Shown in pieces: positions 35,695 to 47,360 of a stretch of DNA of 64,000 bases (positions within the stretch are counted from its first letter, which is position 1; every line of letters begins with the position of its first letter). The DNA is from Paguma larvata. Lineage: Eukaryota; Chordata; Mammalia; Carnivora; Viverridae. The notes below the pieces were generated by a model. The model was not told where the DNA came from and did not search any database. It saw nothing but the letters and a program-made list of their open reading frames with translations. The translations under genes were made by a program, and so were the position numbers. The stretch is taken from contig CM057823.1 in NCBI GenBank assembly GCA_030068075.1, positions 20,060,485 through 20,124,484 on the forward strand. The letters are read 5' to 3'.

Positions 35695-35878
35695 TTTCTT
35701 TTTAAGTTTATTTATTTTGAGAGAGAGAGAGAGTGAACAGGCAGAGAGAGAGAATCCCAAACAGGCTCTGTGCTGTCAGCGTGGAGTCCTAAGCGGGGCT
35801 CGATTTCATTAACCCTCAAATCGGAACCTGAGCTGAAACCAAGAGTGGGTCTCTTAACTGCCGGAGCCACCCAGGTGC
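35695..35878 (-). mobile_element. Old-type CanSINE, minus strand
   Basis: Reversed tail tttttaagtttatttatttt, with 'aatcccaaacaggctctgtg' and 'gagctgaaaccaagagtggg', and the end gagccacccaggtgca. Flanks gagaccaaaatcttaaaa and gagaccaaaattaaaata are a decayed target duplication. Confidence 0.93.
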
Positions 35879-36069
35879 AGGAGACCAAAATTAAAATAAC
35901 AATAATAATAGTTAACTCGTTTCGACTTGCTAAAAGCTTTTTAAGAGAAATAAGGCTTTTCAGAGACAGCCTCAGATTACTGAGGATACTGTATTTGAGT
36001 AAGTTTTCTATACTGTCAACATTAGATCAACTAACAGATGTATTGTCATTTATAGTTGCAAAGCCTTTT

Positions 36070-36215
36070 CATATGTACGATGTCCCAATATTTTCTCAAC
36101 ATGACCCGGAGCAAATAGGTCAGATTATTATCTCCATTTTTCGGTGGAAGAAATGGAAGCCGAGAAAGGTCAAGTGACTTACTGAGGTCACACAGCCAGT
36201 GAGAGGTAAGTACAA
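36070..36215 (+). mobile_element. MIR SINE, plus strand
   Basis: 'gattattatctccatttttc' then 'aaggtcaagtgacttactga' and 'ggtcacacagccagtgagag' are the conserved MIR core. Well preserved for its age. Confidence 0.75.
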
Positions 36216-36984
36216 AGGCAACTGGCCTAAGTCATGACGTAGTCTTTTTATTCTCTTGTGAGACAACTCTTGCTTGCTTTCGAAATATTTATTGCAAGGA
36301 CAGACATGTCACATATCTAAGACTTTAGGAAAAGGCATATGATTTATTTTTAAAGAGATACAGCTTTAAACATCGGTGAGTGATTCTCCCTTATGCAAAA
36401 GCACTAAAACCAAAAAAACAAAAACAAACTCACTGACATCGTGACTGCAAGTCAGGAGGCAATTATGCTAATTAGCAACATGCCTCCTTCCTCAACAGAG
36501 TAGTCCTCGTGTTAAACATATCATTTAATCTTTATAACCCTCATGTGACCCTGGTGATTTGGTCCAGCTCCCCCCACCCCCAGTTCTGTTGTGTGACTTA
36601 GTTGTATCTATAAATATAGAACCTGCTTTACTTCATTTTTCTAAGAAATAAATTGGAGGAAAGGAAAGAGAAAAAAAAAGCACCCTCTCCTAAGTAATTA
36701 GAAGTAACTTTTGTGGTCATTGGGGAATTGAATCTTAGCTTCTAATGCAGGCACATAAAAACAGAAGTTACCTTCTAGGAACAGCATCAGGGACTCTGTC
36801 AAGGCAAATATGCTTGAAATGGGGCCTGCTGACTTCTCTTGCCATCTTGTTTCTGGGCATGTGGCCATGTTCTTGATCGCTGAACTCCAGTGTTAACCTG
36901 CTACAGAATCCAGGAACCTATTAAGGGTCAGATAATAACTCCACATAACCGAGGGGTCCTTTGTCGTTAAAAAAAAAAAAAAAA
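36216..36984. other. No gene recognised; possible MIR piece
   Basis: A MIR-like 'catatcatttaatctttata' at about 36518-36537 is followed by 'accctcatgtga'. Otherwise unassigned. A run of 17-18 A at about 36969-36986 precedes the next L1. Confidence 0.4.
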
Positions 36985-37440
36985 AGGTAGCAGAATTTTT
37001 TTCTCCATTAGAAAAATGCGAATTGAAACTACATTGAAAAAACACTTTTTGTTTTATCAGAGCTGCGAAGACTAGAAAGCTTGACAACCACTGTGTGTTG
37101 GCAAAAGTGCGGGGGAAACAGGCAGTCACAACGCTGATGTGCGTGTAAATTAGAATGACCTCCATCGAGAGCGATCCATCCTACCTAACAAAACTGTAAG
37201 TGCGTGTATCCTTTGAGTCAGTAAGTCTAAACGTAAGAATTCCTCTTACAACACACAAGAAATGATAGATGTGTATAAACGTGCCCATTTGAGCATTGTT
37301 TATAATAACAAAAGACTGAGAAAAGTTTAAATGTTCATTAATAAAGAAAGGATTGGTAAGTGATGAAACAGCTATAAATGACATCCTAGGAAGCCTTAAG
37401 AAAAGAATGAGGAAAAAAAAACTAAAATGAAATTTTAATT
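36985..37440 (+). mobile_element. Old L1 (L1ME/L1M4-like) 3' region
   Basis: 'gcgaattgaaactacattga', 'gcattgtttataataacaaa', 'agactgagaaaagtttaaat' and 'gttcattaataaagaaagga' match the end of ORF2 and 3' region of old L1 families. Confidence 0.6.
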
Positions 37441-37453
37441 TAAGTAAATGTTT

Positions 37454-37662
37454 GGGGCACCTGAGGGGCTCAGTCAGTAAAGTGTCTACGCAACTTCGAC
37501 TCAGGTTATGATCTCGCAGTTGGAGAGTTGAGGTGGGCTCTGTGCTGACAGTTCAAAGCCTGGAGCCTGCTTCAGATTCTGTGTCTCCCTCTATCTCTGC
37601 TCCTTCCCTGCTCACACTCTGTCTCTCTCTCTCCCTCTCAAAAATAAACATTAAAAATATGA
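37454..37662 (+). mobile_element. CanSINE (SINEC_Fc type)
   Basis: Head ggggcacctgaggggctcag. A small deletion removes the gttcgagccccgcatc segment (gttggagagttgaggtgggc). Tail is aataaacattaaaa. Confidence 0.95.
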
Positions 37663-37849
37663 CAAGAAATAAACAAATGTGTTACATGGCAATGTTAATA
37701 AGCACTCCTCTATGTTCTGGTAATTAAAAAACTTTAAAAAGATGAACGCTCTTTGTACTTTTTTTTTGAAATGTTATCCAAGATGCATTATGCGCACAAT
37801 TTTTAAAAAATTCGGAACAATTATCTAGTAATATGCTACGTTTTTTTTC

Positions 37850-38096
37850 TTTCTCTCTTTCTTTTTTTTTTTTTAAGAAAGAACTGAGAGACAGAGTGAG
37901 ACACAGTGCCAGTGGAGGAGGAGCAGGGAGAGAAGGAGACACAGAATCTGAAGCAGGCTCCAGGCTCTGAAGCAGGCTCCAGGCTCTGAGCAGGTGTTCA
38001 GCACAGAGCCTGATGCAGAACTCGAACCCACCAACCGTGAGATCATGACCTGAGCCGAGGTCAGACACTCAACCGACTGAGCCACCCAGGCGCCCC
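37850..38096 (-). mobile_element. CanSINE with internal 19-bp tandem duplication
   Basis: Minus copy ending gagccacccaggcgcccc. The block ctgaagcaggctccaggct is present twice in tandem at 37948-37966 and 37967-37985, lengthening the element. Flanks ctacgtttt and ctacatttt are a likely target duplication. Confidence 0.96.
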
Positions 38097-38124
38097 TACA
38101 TTTTCTATTAAAAGGGAGGAATTA

Positions 38125-38330
38125 GGGGGACCTGGGTGGCTCAGTCAGTTGAGTGACTCTTGATTTTGGCTCAGGTCATGATCCCAGCATCGTGGGATCG
38201 AACCCTGAGTCAGGCTCTGCATTGACCATGGAGACTTCTTGGGATTCTCTCTCTCTCTCTCTCTCTGTCTGTCTTTTCCTCCCTCTCTCCCTCTCCCCCA
38301 CTCTCCAACTCTCTAAGACAAATTTTAAAA
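38125..38330 (+). mobile_element. Old-type CanSINE
   Basis: 'tgactcttgattttggctca', 'atcgtgggatcgaaccctga' and 'cttgggattctctctctctc' identify the older subfamily. The tail is weak (aaattttaaaaa). Flanks attaaaaggg and attactaaaaggg are similar. Confidence 0.94.
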
Positions 38331-38670
38331 ATTACTAAAAGGGGAAATTACACACTCTTGTATGTAAGTGTATATACATAAATTTGCATAAGCATAAAAT
38401 ATTTCTGAAAAGATATGTCAGAAACTGATAATATTGGTTGCATCTTGGGAAGGGAGTTGGGCAGCTGGCGGGCAGCGTTTGAAGAGAAACTTTTCACTAG
38501 ATATAAGTTTGTATTTTTTTGGATTTTGAACCATGTAAATAATGGCACCCATTCCAATATTTAAAAACTTTTCACTGCGTGAGGTTTTGCCATCAAGAAT
38601 GACTAAAATTCTCTCCCTACTAATTTCACTTACAGATAAAATAAATTGTCAAATATCTCTTGCTTTGAGC
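38331..38670. other. No gene recognised
   Basis: Unassigned, with a faint old-LINE look at 38400-38580 but no firm landmark. Confidence 0.4.
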
Positions 38671-38687
38671 GGGGGGGGGGGGGGGGG
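38671..38687 (+). repeat. 17-nt poly-G run
   Basis: Seventeen consecutive G after tgctttgagc. Length may be uncertain for the same technical reasons as any G homopolymer. Confidence 0.95.
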
Positions 38688-41544
38688 AAGAATGCCTAAC
38701 TGATGCTTTCAAACTAGTTCTCTAGTTTATCTTAAAAGGAAGTATTCAGTACATAAAATTCTAATATGCTGTGATTATGGTGAAATGATGACTCAGCAAA
38801 TTCCTTAGACTTTTATTAACATTCACATCTCCCTGGAGTAGAGTTTTCAGCTAATTTTCCCAAAGTTGGCATTCAATCAGAAATGAAAAACGAGTTCCAG
38901 GCTCAATTCCCAAAGGGGAAACTCCAGTACGTTGATTTAAGTGGTGAGGAAGTCATTCCATGGGAATTTCATGGAGTCGTTTCATTCCCAAACTTGATCG
39001 CTTTTTAAAAATTCACCACTTACTTGTATTTACTTGTATCACTACTGCATTGAATGAAGGGTTCGAATAACTCTAAAAGACAGGCACAATAAATTTTAAA
39101 AAAATGTTTAAAAGTGTAAAATAAGATCCAAGGAAAAACATACAGGTAAGAGTAAACATACCAATGAGTAACCAAATTAAACCACTGAGCTTCCTGGTTG
39201 CCAAGTGCCACAACCAGTTACATAATTGCTGTTTTCAGAAGGGGCTGAGAGTTCTTCAAGGGAAACAAAGCTCTTCTTAGCACTCATTTCAAAGAGAAAA
39301 TGTTTTCACTCCTGTTTCAGATCAAGACTTCCCAGAATGGAAAACGATATATATAACATGGTAAGAAACTTTATGTGGTTGTTTTTCATAGTGGCTTTGA
39401 ATAAAAACCAAAGTATTATCTTAAAATTCATCTCAAGATTATTTACCCAGTCAGGGACTAGGGCAATGTCCATCAAGCCTTATAACAGCAAGGACTCATT
39501 GTAGATAGACATGTGTGTGTATAGCAATTCTTTCATAGATCCTTTTGAAAGTCAAATATGCTCATGGTAAAATTCTAACATGCCCACAAATCCTTTGTCT
39601 CGGAGTGGGATGCAGTTGCTTTACACAACATTCCAGAAAGTTTCCAGTCAGCCAACCATTTGATAGGTGCTGGAGAACTGTAGAAGTGACAAAGACCCAG
39701 AATACCAGAATTTTGCAACGCTGTAGATGACCTTTTTCCTATTTCTGTTGAGAGAAAACGTATATTGCAAATAGCCACACGATGTTTAAGTCTTGTGTCC
39801 CAAGACGGTGAGACACGCATGGTCAAATACACACATTGACTAGCTGTAGCAATGCTTGCAAGAAGGCAGCATCAGAGCAGTCAATGGTCTTGATTTAGTC
39901 AAAAATAAGTCCTGGGTTTCTATTTATCCATCCCGTTTCCCAGTGGACTTGGAGACTTCAGTAGACTCTCCTACCATGATTCTAGAAAGGTAACTATGAG
40001 TAGGAATGTTCTTGGGTAGAAGTCTGCAGATTTGTAAGTCCAGTATCACATGAGAGAAGTTTCTTGTTGCAAGTTCCGAGCCATAGCAATAGTAAGGAAA
40101 CACACTTTCCTCTCTTCAGAATGATTTGAGAGCATCTGAGAAGCTCTTTCGACCTCCCCATACCATGGAAGGCATCTTCAATAGTCTTTCTGTTCCATTT
40201 ATAGACTCTGTAGAAGGAGTCATTCTGAAAGCATGATGCCGAAATTATCTTAGCTCACACACAAACAACTTGTCCTGCCATTCTGCTTTTGACCTCTTCA
40301 TATTAGGAAGAAATTAAGAAAAATATAGCACGACCAGTTTGTTATGCAACCACTCTGAAAATGTTTACTTTGAGTGCTTAAAATGTCATGAGTCAAGAAA
40401 CTACTGGTGTGTGTAATCTACTCTTGACAATGAATCATAACTATGTCACACTTGGAACTGGTTAATATTTGCTCCAATAAGATGGAGTCTTCCCTTAAAA
40501 GGAGGATGTATTTTCATTTTCAAAGTATTTATTGCTTTGTGACAAATGTAATAACCCGTCTGTGGCTTTGAAGTCTCATACCTTTGATACTATCACAGTC
40601 TACCTACACTTTTTGAATTTGCTTTTACTGCATGCCTCTAGCCTTTTTCTCTTGGCCAAATGTAAGCCCTTAAAGAACCGGGGGCAGCCATCCAATTTGC
40701 CCCCATCCGCCTTGGGCCCTGCCAGCTGATCTGCGATCCCCTGAAAAGAGTGCAAATTCATGAAGCCTAATGGGTTCAGTATCTCCGCATTATGACCAGC
40801 CTCTAGGCCTGGTCCGCTGGTTGGCTCTTCATGCCTTCCTTGTGCAATTTTTGGTCTCGATTCATAGTTCCTGATCCGTACTTGACTCTGAGATCTTCCT
40901 GCTTGCAAATGCTGTGCAGTTCAATGGGCTCAGTGCTCTAGATTCTAGCAAATGTTTGCAAATTGTAACGGCATAGGAAGAGCCTCAAACTAAATGAACG
41001 ACAGCAATTTAGCCCTCATGTTGTCAGACACGCGTTCCTCAAAATATAGTCACTCTTCTAAACATAAACATAGGCTGGCAATTCAGAAAAGAGCCAATGA
41101 AAATAGTATCATCATTATTCCCTCCAGTGAGTAGAGCTAATGCTTTCTTTGCCTGAAACATACTGCAGTGTGCCAATGTTGTAAGTCAGTGCGTGATCAG
41201 TTATCAGCAAGAAAGACAATCTTACCTTTGGGTGTCTAGAACACTGGCAAGTCAGGTTGCTGATCCAGGACCGTAATGTAACACCACCAAAGATTTATCT
41301 TTTAGATAAGTATACTTCTGATCTCTTTTTGAGTACCTACAAAATTATGGTTAATTCCCACTAATTTATAATTTGATTATCTGCTCCAGAACCCCACAGC
41401 CAATTGTTATTTGTTGTTTAACACAGGAAAAAAAAATATCATCCACAAATCTTAAATAGGAAGTTACATCTACTGCAAACAACAAAAAATACTATTATCA
41501 GTGCAAAATTGAGGACACAAATTGGAGTCCGAAGATTTAGTTTT
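38688..41544. other. SINE-free unique sequence; weak exon-like segment
   Basis: About 2.9 kb lacking recognisable transposons. 39321-39360 (plus) has a good acceptor (ttcactcctgtttcag) and an ATG|GTAAGAAAC donor, and is open as Q-D-F-P-E-W-K-T-I-Y-I-T. A 102-codon minus frame at 40600-40908 (P-R-F-F-K-G-L-H-L-A-K-R-K-R-L-E-A) matches no family I know. Conserved noncoding or unannotated exon sequence is possible but not shown. Confidence 0.35.
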
Positions 41545-41670
41545 GACACCTAGACATGCTTTACTTGATTTGACTTGTCTGATCTCTGTTTCTCTTTTAT
41601 AAAATTATTTCTTTAGCTCTCATGGGGTTGTTGTGAGGATAAAATGTGATATTATTATCCATGTATTTAT
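41545..41670 (-). mobile_element. MIR SINE, minus strand
   Basis: 'ctctgtttctcttttataaa' and 'catggggttgttgtgaggat' followed by aaaatg are the reversed MIR core. Confidence 0.6.
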
Positions 41671-42059
41671 GATTTGTATATGACCTCATGTTTGGAATTA
41701 CTAAGAATTCTCATTTCCTTTCTTATTGGCCTATGGACTTGAGGCTGCAGTAAGGTTTGCCTTCCCAAAACATCATTCCCTCTGAGATACTGAGACCTGC
41801 CGTCCCTCCTCATTTCAGCCTCTATTTCATGCCTCAGCTGTTCAAGTGACTAGACCAGTGGTCTCAAAACAATTCCGCTTGTTTTATCTATCAAAATAAT
41901 TGAGAATCCATGCCCAATATTCACTTACTTATATATAGCACTGGAATACTATTATGTACACAATAAACTATATACAAAAATAGAAAAGAGTAAGATTAAA
42001 AATATATATGGACAGACAGACAGGTAGCTAGATAGAAGTTCTCATATTTTCTTCACTGG
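41671..42059. other. No gene recognised
   Basis: About 390 bp, AT-rich toward the right end, with a short imperfect gacagaca/tagctagatag stretch at 42011-42036. Confidence 0.45.
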
Positions 42060-42600
42060 ATTCCCGTGACATCCTCCTCAGGTTGGATCAATTTGTAGAG
42101 AGGCTCATAGAACTCAGAGAAACATTTACTCACATTTATCAGTTTATTACAAAAGATAAAAAGGACACAGGGGAACAACCAGATGTAGAGATAGACAGAG
42201 TGAGGTCTGGAAGGGTCCAGAGTACAGAGGTTTCTGTCCCCATGGAACTAGGCTGTGCCACCCTCCCAGCACATGGAGGCATTCACCAATCTGGAAGTTA
42301 ATCAAAGCTTGTGGCTCAAAAATTTTCAGAGATTAATCTGAGCTCATGCCCCTCCCTTCCCAGAGGTCGTGGCTGGGCCTTAAAGTTTCAATCCTCTAAT
42401 CACCTGGTCTTTCTGGTGACCAGCCCTATCCTGAGGCTATTGAAGGGTCCCTTCCCAAGGACTTCATTAGCATAAACTCTGGTGTGCTCACAAGGGGCAT
42501 TTTATGAGTGACAAAAGTTAACTCCTATCATCTGGGAAATTCAAAGGGTTTTAGGATCTTTGTGCCAGGAAGTGGGGTCAAAGATCAATATATATTTCTT
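42060..42600 (-). mobile_element. ERV-type LTR (ERVL-like), minus strand
   Basis: Read on the minus strand it contains 'tggtcaccagaaagaccagg', 'cttcagtaccctcccagac'-like decayed parts, then AATAAACTGATAAATGTGAG (about 42148-42129) and 'tctgagttctatgagcctct'. That is the polyadenylation-signal-plus-R arrangement of an LTR I recognise from mammalian ERVL-type elements. No internal retroviral genes are seen. The family name is not certain. Confidence 0.55.
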
Positions 42601-43000
42601 ATTATGCCATACCTTCAATTATAAAATATAACACAGACACAGAAAACGGCATGAAACAAACTCAGAACTTATAAATACTATAAAGTACACATTCTGATGC
42701 CACCTCGGTCAAGAAATAAAAAGAATGTTGCCCCCCACCTGATGATTACTCCTGCTTCAGCCCAATCTGACTTCTGTGGTAACTGATTTCTTGCTTTTCC
42801 TTATAATTTTTCATCCACGTATCCACTTCTAAACCCTATACTTTAGTTTTGCCTAGTTGTTAATATTTATTTTAATCTCTATGTTCTCCTTCCCTCTTTC
42901 TCTCTCTCTCCCTCTTTGCCCCCCACCCCTTATTCTCTTTGCAATAGATTTGTTGAAGAAATGGAATCATTTGATCAGTAGAGTTTCCCACTGTCTGAAT
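42601..43000. repeat. Possible old LINE fragment
   Basis: 'gtcaagaaataaaaagaatg', 'cctgatgattactcctgctt' and 'ctatactttagttttgccta' resemble a common old LINE-derived order ('caagaaatagaacattacc' ... 'tagttttgcctgtttttg'). Assignment is weak. 42890-42932 is C/T-rich. Confidence 0.35.
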
Positions 43001-43846
43001 TTTGCTGATTGCAGCTCCTTGTTTCTTTAGCTGGTGGTGGGGCCTACAGGCTTGATAAGATTCAGGTTTGATTTTGGTTGGGGGAAGAACACCTCACTGA
43101 TGGTATTATGTTCTTTCACCAGGAGGTACAAAATGTCCAATTGACTCACTTTTTATGGTGTTAGCAGTCTTCGATGCTTAATGCCTACATTCATGATTTC
43201 ATTAGAGTTTGCAAAAGAATGGTACTAATAATCCAGTCATTCTTCATCTGTTTGCTGGAATATTTCTATAAAAAGAAATATGCCCTCCTGTATTATATAA
43301 CTACCCAATGGATAGTTCATAGTCCTGTGAAGAGGAAAAATACTTGATTTTTTTCCCCTTATGTTTACCAGTTTTAATAAAATAAAGAGTTGTTTCCCTG
43401 GAATCCTGCAAAGGTAACTAAATGGGTCACTGTTTTTGTTTCACTTATGAACTCATGTATTTCAAACCATTGTAGTTATCAAATTTTCTCATCTTCGGCC
43501 TTTGGGGGTTTCTTTAGGTTGGCTCCTAAGGCCTTGTTAAGAATTTTAAGGACTTGCTTGTTATATGATATGATATTATTTTCCATGATGATCTTGTACA
43601 TTTCCTGACCTAGACTGGAGTTAGCCATTTCGCTAAGAAGCCAGTTTCTTTCAGTGGTAAAAGGTATTTCTAGACCACAATCTGGATCTTAAAGAATTTC
43701 ATCGATATTAGGTTAGTCACTATTTCAGGGACAGAGTTAGGCAATATTCTATACCTGTATCTGTCATCTATTGTGTATATCTATATCTAGACCATATGTA
43801 ATCTTTCCACACTGAGGGTCTTGGTTTCCAAGGACAAAAGAGGTGA
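43001..43846. other. No gene recognised
   Basis: About 0.85 kb of AT-rich unassigned sequence. Confidence 0.45.
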
Positions 43847-43957
43847 CAGAATTATAATATTATTATCATATATAATTATATATAATTATTATAATTATTA
43901 TATTATATAATAATATAATTATTATATTATATAATATAATTATTATAATTATTAATT
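43847..43957. repeat. AT-only quasi-palindromic tract
   Basis: About 105 bases almost entirely A/T built of taattatta and tatataatta words. The word aattattataattatta appears near both ends, giving strong self-complementarity. Confidence 0.9.
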
Positions 43958-44399
43958 TGCATAATCACACAGGCGAACAAAGGGAACTCAGATTTTTCCA
44001 TACCCACATCATCTGTGAGCAGAAGTTCCTTCTGTGGACTACGGCCGCCCGCCTGGGCCAGCTCCTCTGGTGGCTTCCTGTGCGCTGGACAGGGCGACTG
44101 TGTGCTATAGATTGTGATTGGGGCTTTTTTTTTTTCCCTGTACAAATTTGTTAAAAAAAAAAAAAAAGAAAAAAAAAAACATTGAATTACCTTAAAACCT
44201 TACACGCACAAGGCCCCAGAATATAACACCATTAATACTAATTCCAGTAAGATTACTGAAAACAACTAATATTTTGTTTTTGCTGCTCCTGTTATCTTTC
44301 CATGTTTTTAATAGTTGTATTTTATCTACATTGTCAAGTGTATTGCCATTACAGATTGCACTTTCTCACATCCTTATTTTCTCTGACTGTACTACCATG
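43958..44399. other. No gene recognised; long A runs
   Basis: Unassigned, with T9 at about 44127 and two A runs at about 44153-44179. Confidence 0.45.

Positions 44400-44437
<38 letters not shown>
44400..44437 (+). repeat. (AC)n microsatellite
   Basis: About 18 AC units followed by a short tatata/ctatatat mixture to about 44485. Confidence 0.97.
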
Positions 44438-44439
<2 letters not shown>

Positions 44440-44990
44440 ATATATACCGATCTACATATACTAGTATATATGGATGTATATGTGTGTGTTTAATGCTAAC
44501 CCCTAATTTGTATGTCTATATGTCTCATCATTATGGTTGTCTGGGGTTTATTCTCAACTAGATTCCTCAGCAAGTGCTTATAGGAACCATACCCCTGAGT
44601 TTTTGCACAGCAATAACATTTTATATGCAGCCTTTATCCTCAAAAGCCCTCAACTCATATTTTACTTCTTTGATTGTCTTAAATGTGTTAGTCCGTTTTA
44701 TTCTGCCTAAATCATTACTGTCAAGAAGTTTGATAGCAAATCTGATTTTTTTCCTTTATAAGTAGACTTTTTTGCCTGGAGGTCCACAATAATTTTTTTC
44801 CTTTTAAAATCTAGTTTAATTATGATATGTATTATATTGCTCGTTCTGGGTCAGTTTTTATAAATGTTTAGTGTAACTTTTCAGTAGTGTCAAAGTTTCA
44901 ACTTTTTTTTCTCTCATCAAGGAAAGTGTCCTCGATTATGAGGGTTAGGAAAGTAGTTGGGTTGTTTTGTTTGTTTGTTTGCTTTGTTTC
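44438..44990. other. No gene recognised
   Basis: About 550 bp AT-rich. Short plus frames at 44274-44765 span the AC repeat and are not coding-like. Confidence 0.45.
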
Positions 44991-45211
44991 AAATTTTTTA
45001 AATTTATTTATTTTGAGAGAGAGAGAGAGACAGAGAGTGAGAGCACATGCACAAATGGGGAAGGGGCAGAGAGGAGAGAGAGAATCCCAAGCAGGCTCTG
45101 CACCATCAGCACACAGCCTGTCATGGGGCTCAAACCCAGGAATCTTGAGATCATGACCAGAGCAGAGACCAAGAGTCAGATACTTAACCGACTGCACCAC
45201 CCAGGCACCCC
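44991..45211 (-). mobile_element. Old-type CanSINE, minus strand
   Basis: Reversed tail tttaaatttatttattttga, 'gaatcccaagcaggctctgc', 'agagaccaagagtcagatac' and end ccacccaggcacccc. Confidence 0.95.
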
Positions 45212-45384
45212 TAGGCTCTTTTTTATAGTTATTCTGTTCCTTGCTTTAGTTTCTTTTCTAGGAACTCCCATTAGGCATAAGTTATATCTTCTTAGCCTAT
45301 CTCTGATTTTTTTTCTCAAATCCTTTTAATATTTTTCCTTCATTTTTTCTTTTATTTTTCTCTTTTATTTTCTATTTTCTTTTC

Positions 45385-45554
45385 ATTTTTTAAAATGTTT
45401 ATTTGATAGAAAGAGAGAAAGGGGGACAGAGGATCCGAAGCAGACTCTGCACTGACAACAGTGACCCCAATGCAAAACTCGAACTCATGGACTGTGAGAT
45501 CATGACCTGAGCTGAAGTCGGACACTTAACTGACTGAGCCACCCAGGTGCCCCT
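45385..45554 (-). mobile_element. CanSINE, minus strand, shortened
   Basis: Reversed tail tttttaaaatgtttatttga and end gccacccaggtgcccc. Most of the GAGA tract is missing, giving about 170 bp. Confidence 0.93.
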
Positions 45555-45779
45555 TATCTTCCATTTTCTTAAGGCATATCTCTTGTTTTTATTTACTCTT
45601 GTGTTACTTTTAGTGTAGTCTTCATTTCTGAATTGATTTTATTTCTACTTCTGACTTTTCCCTTGATTCTAGCATCTCATTTCTGAGGTTTAATTTCAAA
45701 ATATAACTAAAGAACTATGCCATGTGTTTTTTTAGAGAAACTAAGTAAAGACATCAATATTTTTGTATTTTAATATATA

Positions 45780-46970
45780 TAGATTTATTGCAATACAGCT
45801 AAAATTCCAATGAGAATTAGCAGCCAAAAGTAAATGGATGACAATATCAAAGCATGTTCATAGGGAAAAAGATGGATTCAGCCTAGCATATTTGGAAATT
45901 TGAATACACTGCAAAAATGATCAAAATCATCTGGAATTGAGTTATCACAGTTTGACATATGAACTTGACTTAGAAGAGAGACAAAACAAACATAGGGCTA
46001 GAGATAACTACTTAATACATTGTCTTCCAAACAGTTGGCTAACAAGTTGGCAGGAATCAACTTAGATACACAGACATATGAGACTCAAACACTACAATAA
46101 ATTCCAGCTGCATAAAAGAGTGAAAGAATTTTTTTAAAACTGAAGAGTAGTTATTTGTCCCAGATGTGGCGAGAACATGCACTCCTAATCACTGGAGAAA
46201 TGAGGGTTGTTACCAGGAGTATGATGGAGTCATTGAACATACTTTTAAAACTTTTAATTTTCATGCAGCAAAATAAAAAATAAAGATACTGCAAAGGAAA
46301 ATTTCTAATATAGAATAGATATATTATAAACATAACCTGGTCATAGATTTCTCCCAAGAATATATGAGAAAATGATCATGTAAGTCAATAACCACTTTCT
46401 ACTTGATGAATGGTCAAAAATATAAGCTAAATCGTCATCGATTTAAAAAATATCACAGTTGTATTGAAAAAAAAAAAGACAAATCTAGCCAACTTGAAGT
46501 CTCCCTTACAGACATACTAAAGAAAGAAATTAAAAAATTGTAAAATCCAACCTTGACAAATCTTTGGGGAGAGGCAGAAGGTATCCTTTATATATGAATG
46601 GTAGAAATATTAAATGGCTATATCTTCCTTCAGGATAATCTATAACATATCCTTAGACCCATTACCCACTCCCTCTCTCTGAGGGAGGAAAACTAACATC
46701 AAAATTTTCAATGCAGCATTACCTGTAATGGGAAAAATTAGTATTAGTTCAAATGCCAAAAAATATTTAAATAAGTAAAACCATCATATATCACCATATA
46801 CAAATTAAAACTGGAAGATGTAATACATGGATATGTTTGTATGAAATAACGTAAAGTAAAAGAACTTGAACCCATAATCATGTTACAAAATTATATAGAG
46901 ATATAGAAATGTAATTGATCTATATCAGAAAAGGATTTTGATGTAAATGGCATAACATTGTTCATTATAT
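45780..46970 (+). mobile_element. Ancient LINE (L1M/HAL1-like), degraded
   Basis: Scattered LINE-like phrases: 'aatggtagaaatattaaatg', 'tatccttagacccattaccc' and 'tttcaatgcagcattacctg' followed by taatggg. No frame survives. Boundaries are approximate. Confidence 0.45.
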
Positions 46971-46989
46971 TTCTTTAAAAGAAAATGCA

Positions 46990-47159
46990 CCTGGGTGGCT
47001 CAGCCGGTTAAGCGGCCCACTTCGCCTCAGGTCATGATCTCACGGTCTGTGAGTTCGAGCCCCGCTTTGGATTCTATGTCTCTCTCTCTCTCTGCCCTTC
47101 CCTTGTTCACTCTCTGTCTCTGTGTCTCTCAAAAATAAAAAATAAAATTAAAAAAACAC
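46990..47159 (+). mobile_element. CanSINE with internal deletion, exact target duplication
   Basis: The body jumps from 'gagccccgctttggattcta' straight to the CT tract, omitting the ctgtgctgacagctcagagcc block. Perfect 14-bp duplications, taaaagaaaatgca, lie at 46976-46989 and 47160-47173. Confidence 0.97.
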
Positions 47160-47189
47160 TAAAAGAAAATGCAAATAATTACAGTAATG

Positions 47190-47360
47190 ATGTATAACAT
47201 TTATAAAACACTTGCTATTTGCTAGGCATTGTTCAAGTGTTTTTACATCTATTAATTTTATTTGATCTTTGTAATACCCAATGTACTGGGTACTATTTTT
47301 AAGCTCTGTTTTGTACATAAAGGAATTGAGGTGAAGAGTAGTCAAATAACTCTAGTTTAC
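47190..47360 (+). mobile_element. MIR SINE, plus strand
   Basis: 'taaaacacttgctatttgct', 'aggcattgttcaagtgtttt', 'tgtactgggtactatttttaa' (first 20 shown in MIR order) and 'aaaggaattgaggtgaagag' reproduce the MIR layout from 5' end to core. Confidence 0.75.

Noticed and set aside
40600..40908. 102-codon minus-strand frame with basic stretch K-R-K-R
   Set aside because: No recognised family, no splice context and no sign of a processed pseudogene (no A tail or target duplications), so not called as a gene.
42083..42301. Plus-strand 72-codon frame
   Set aside because: It lies across an LTR whose polyadenylation signal reads on the opposite strand.
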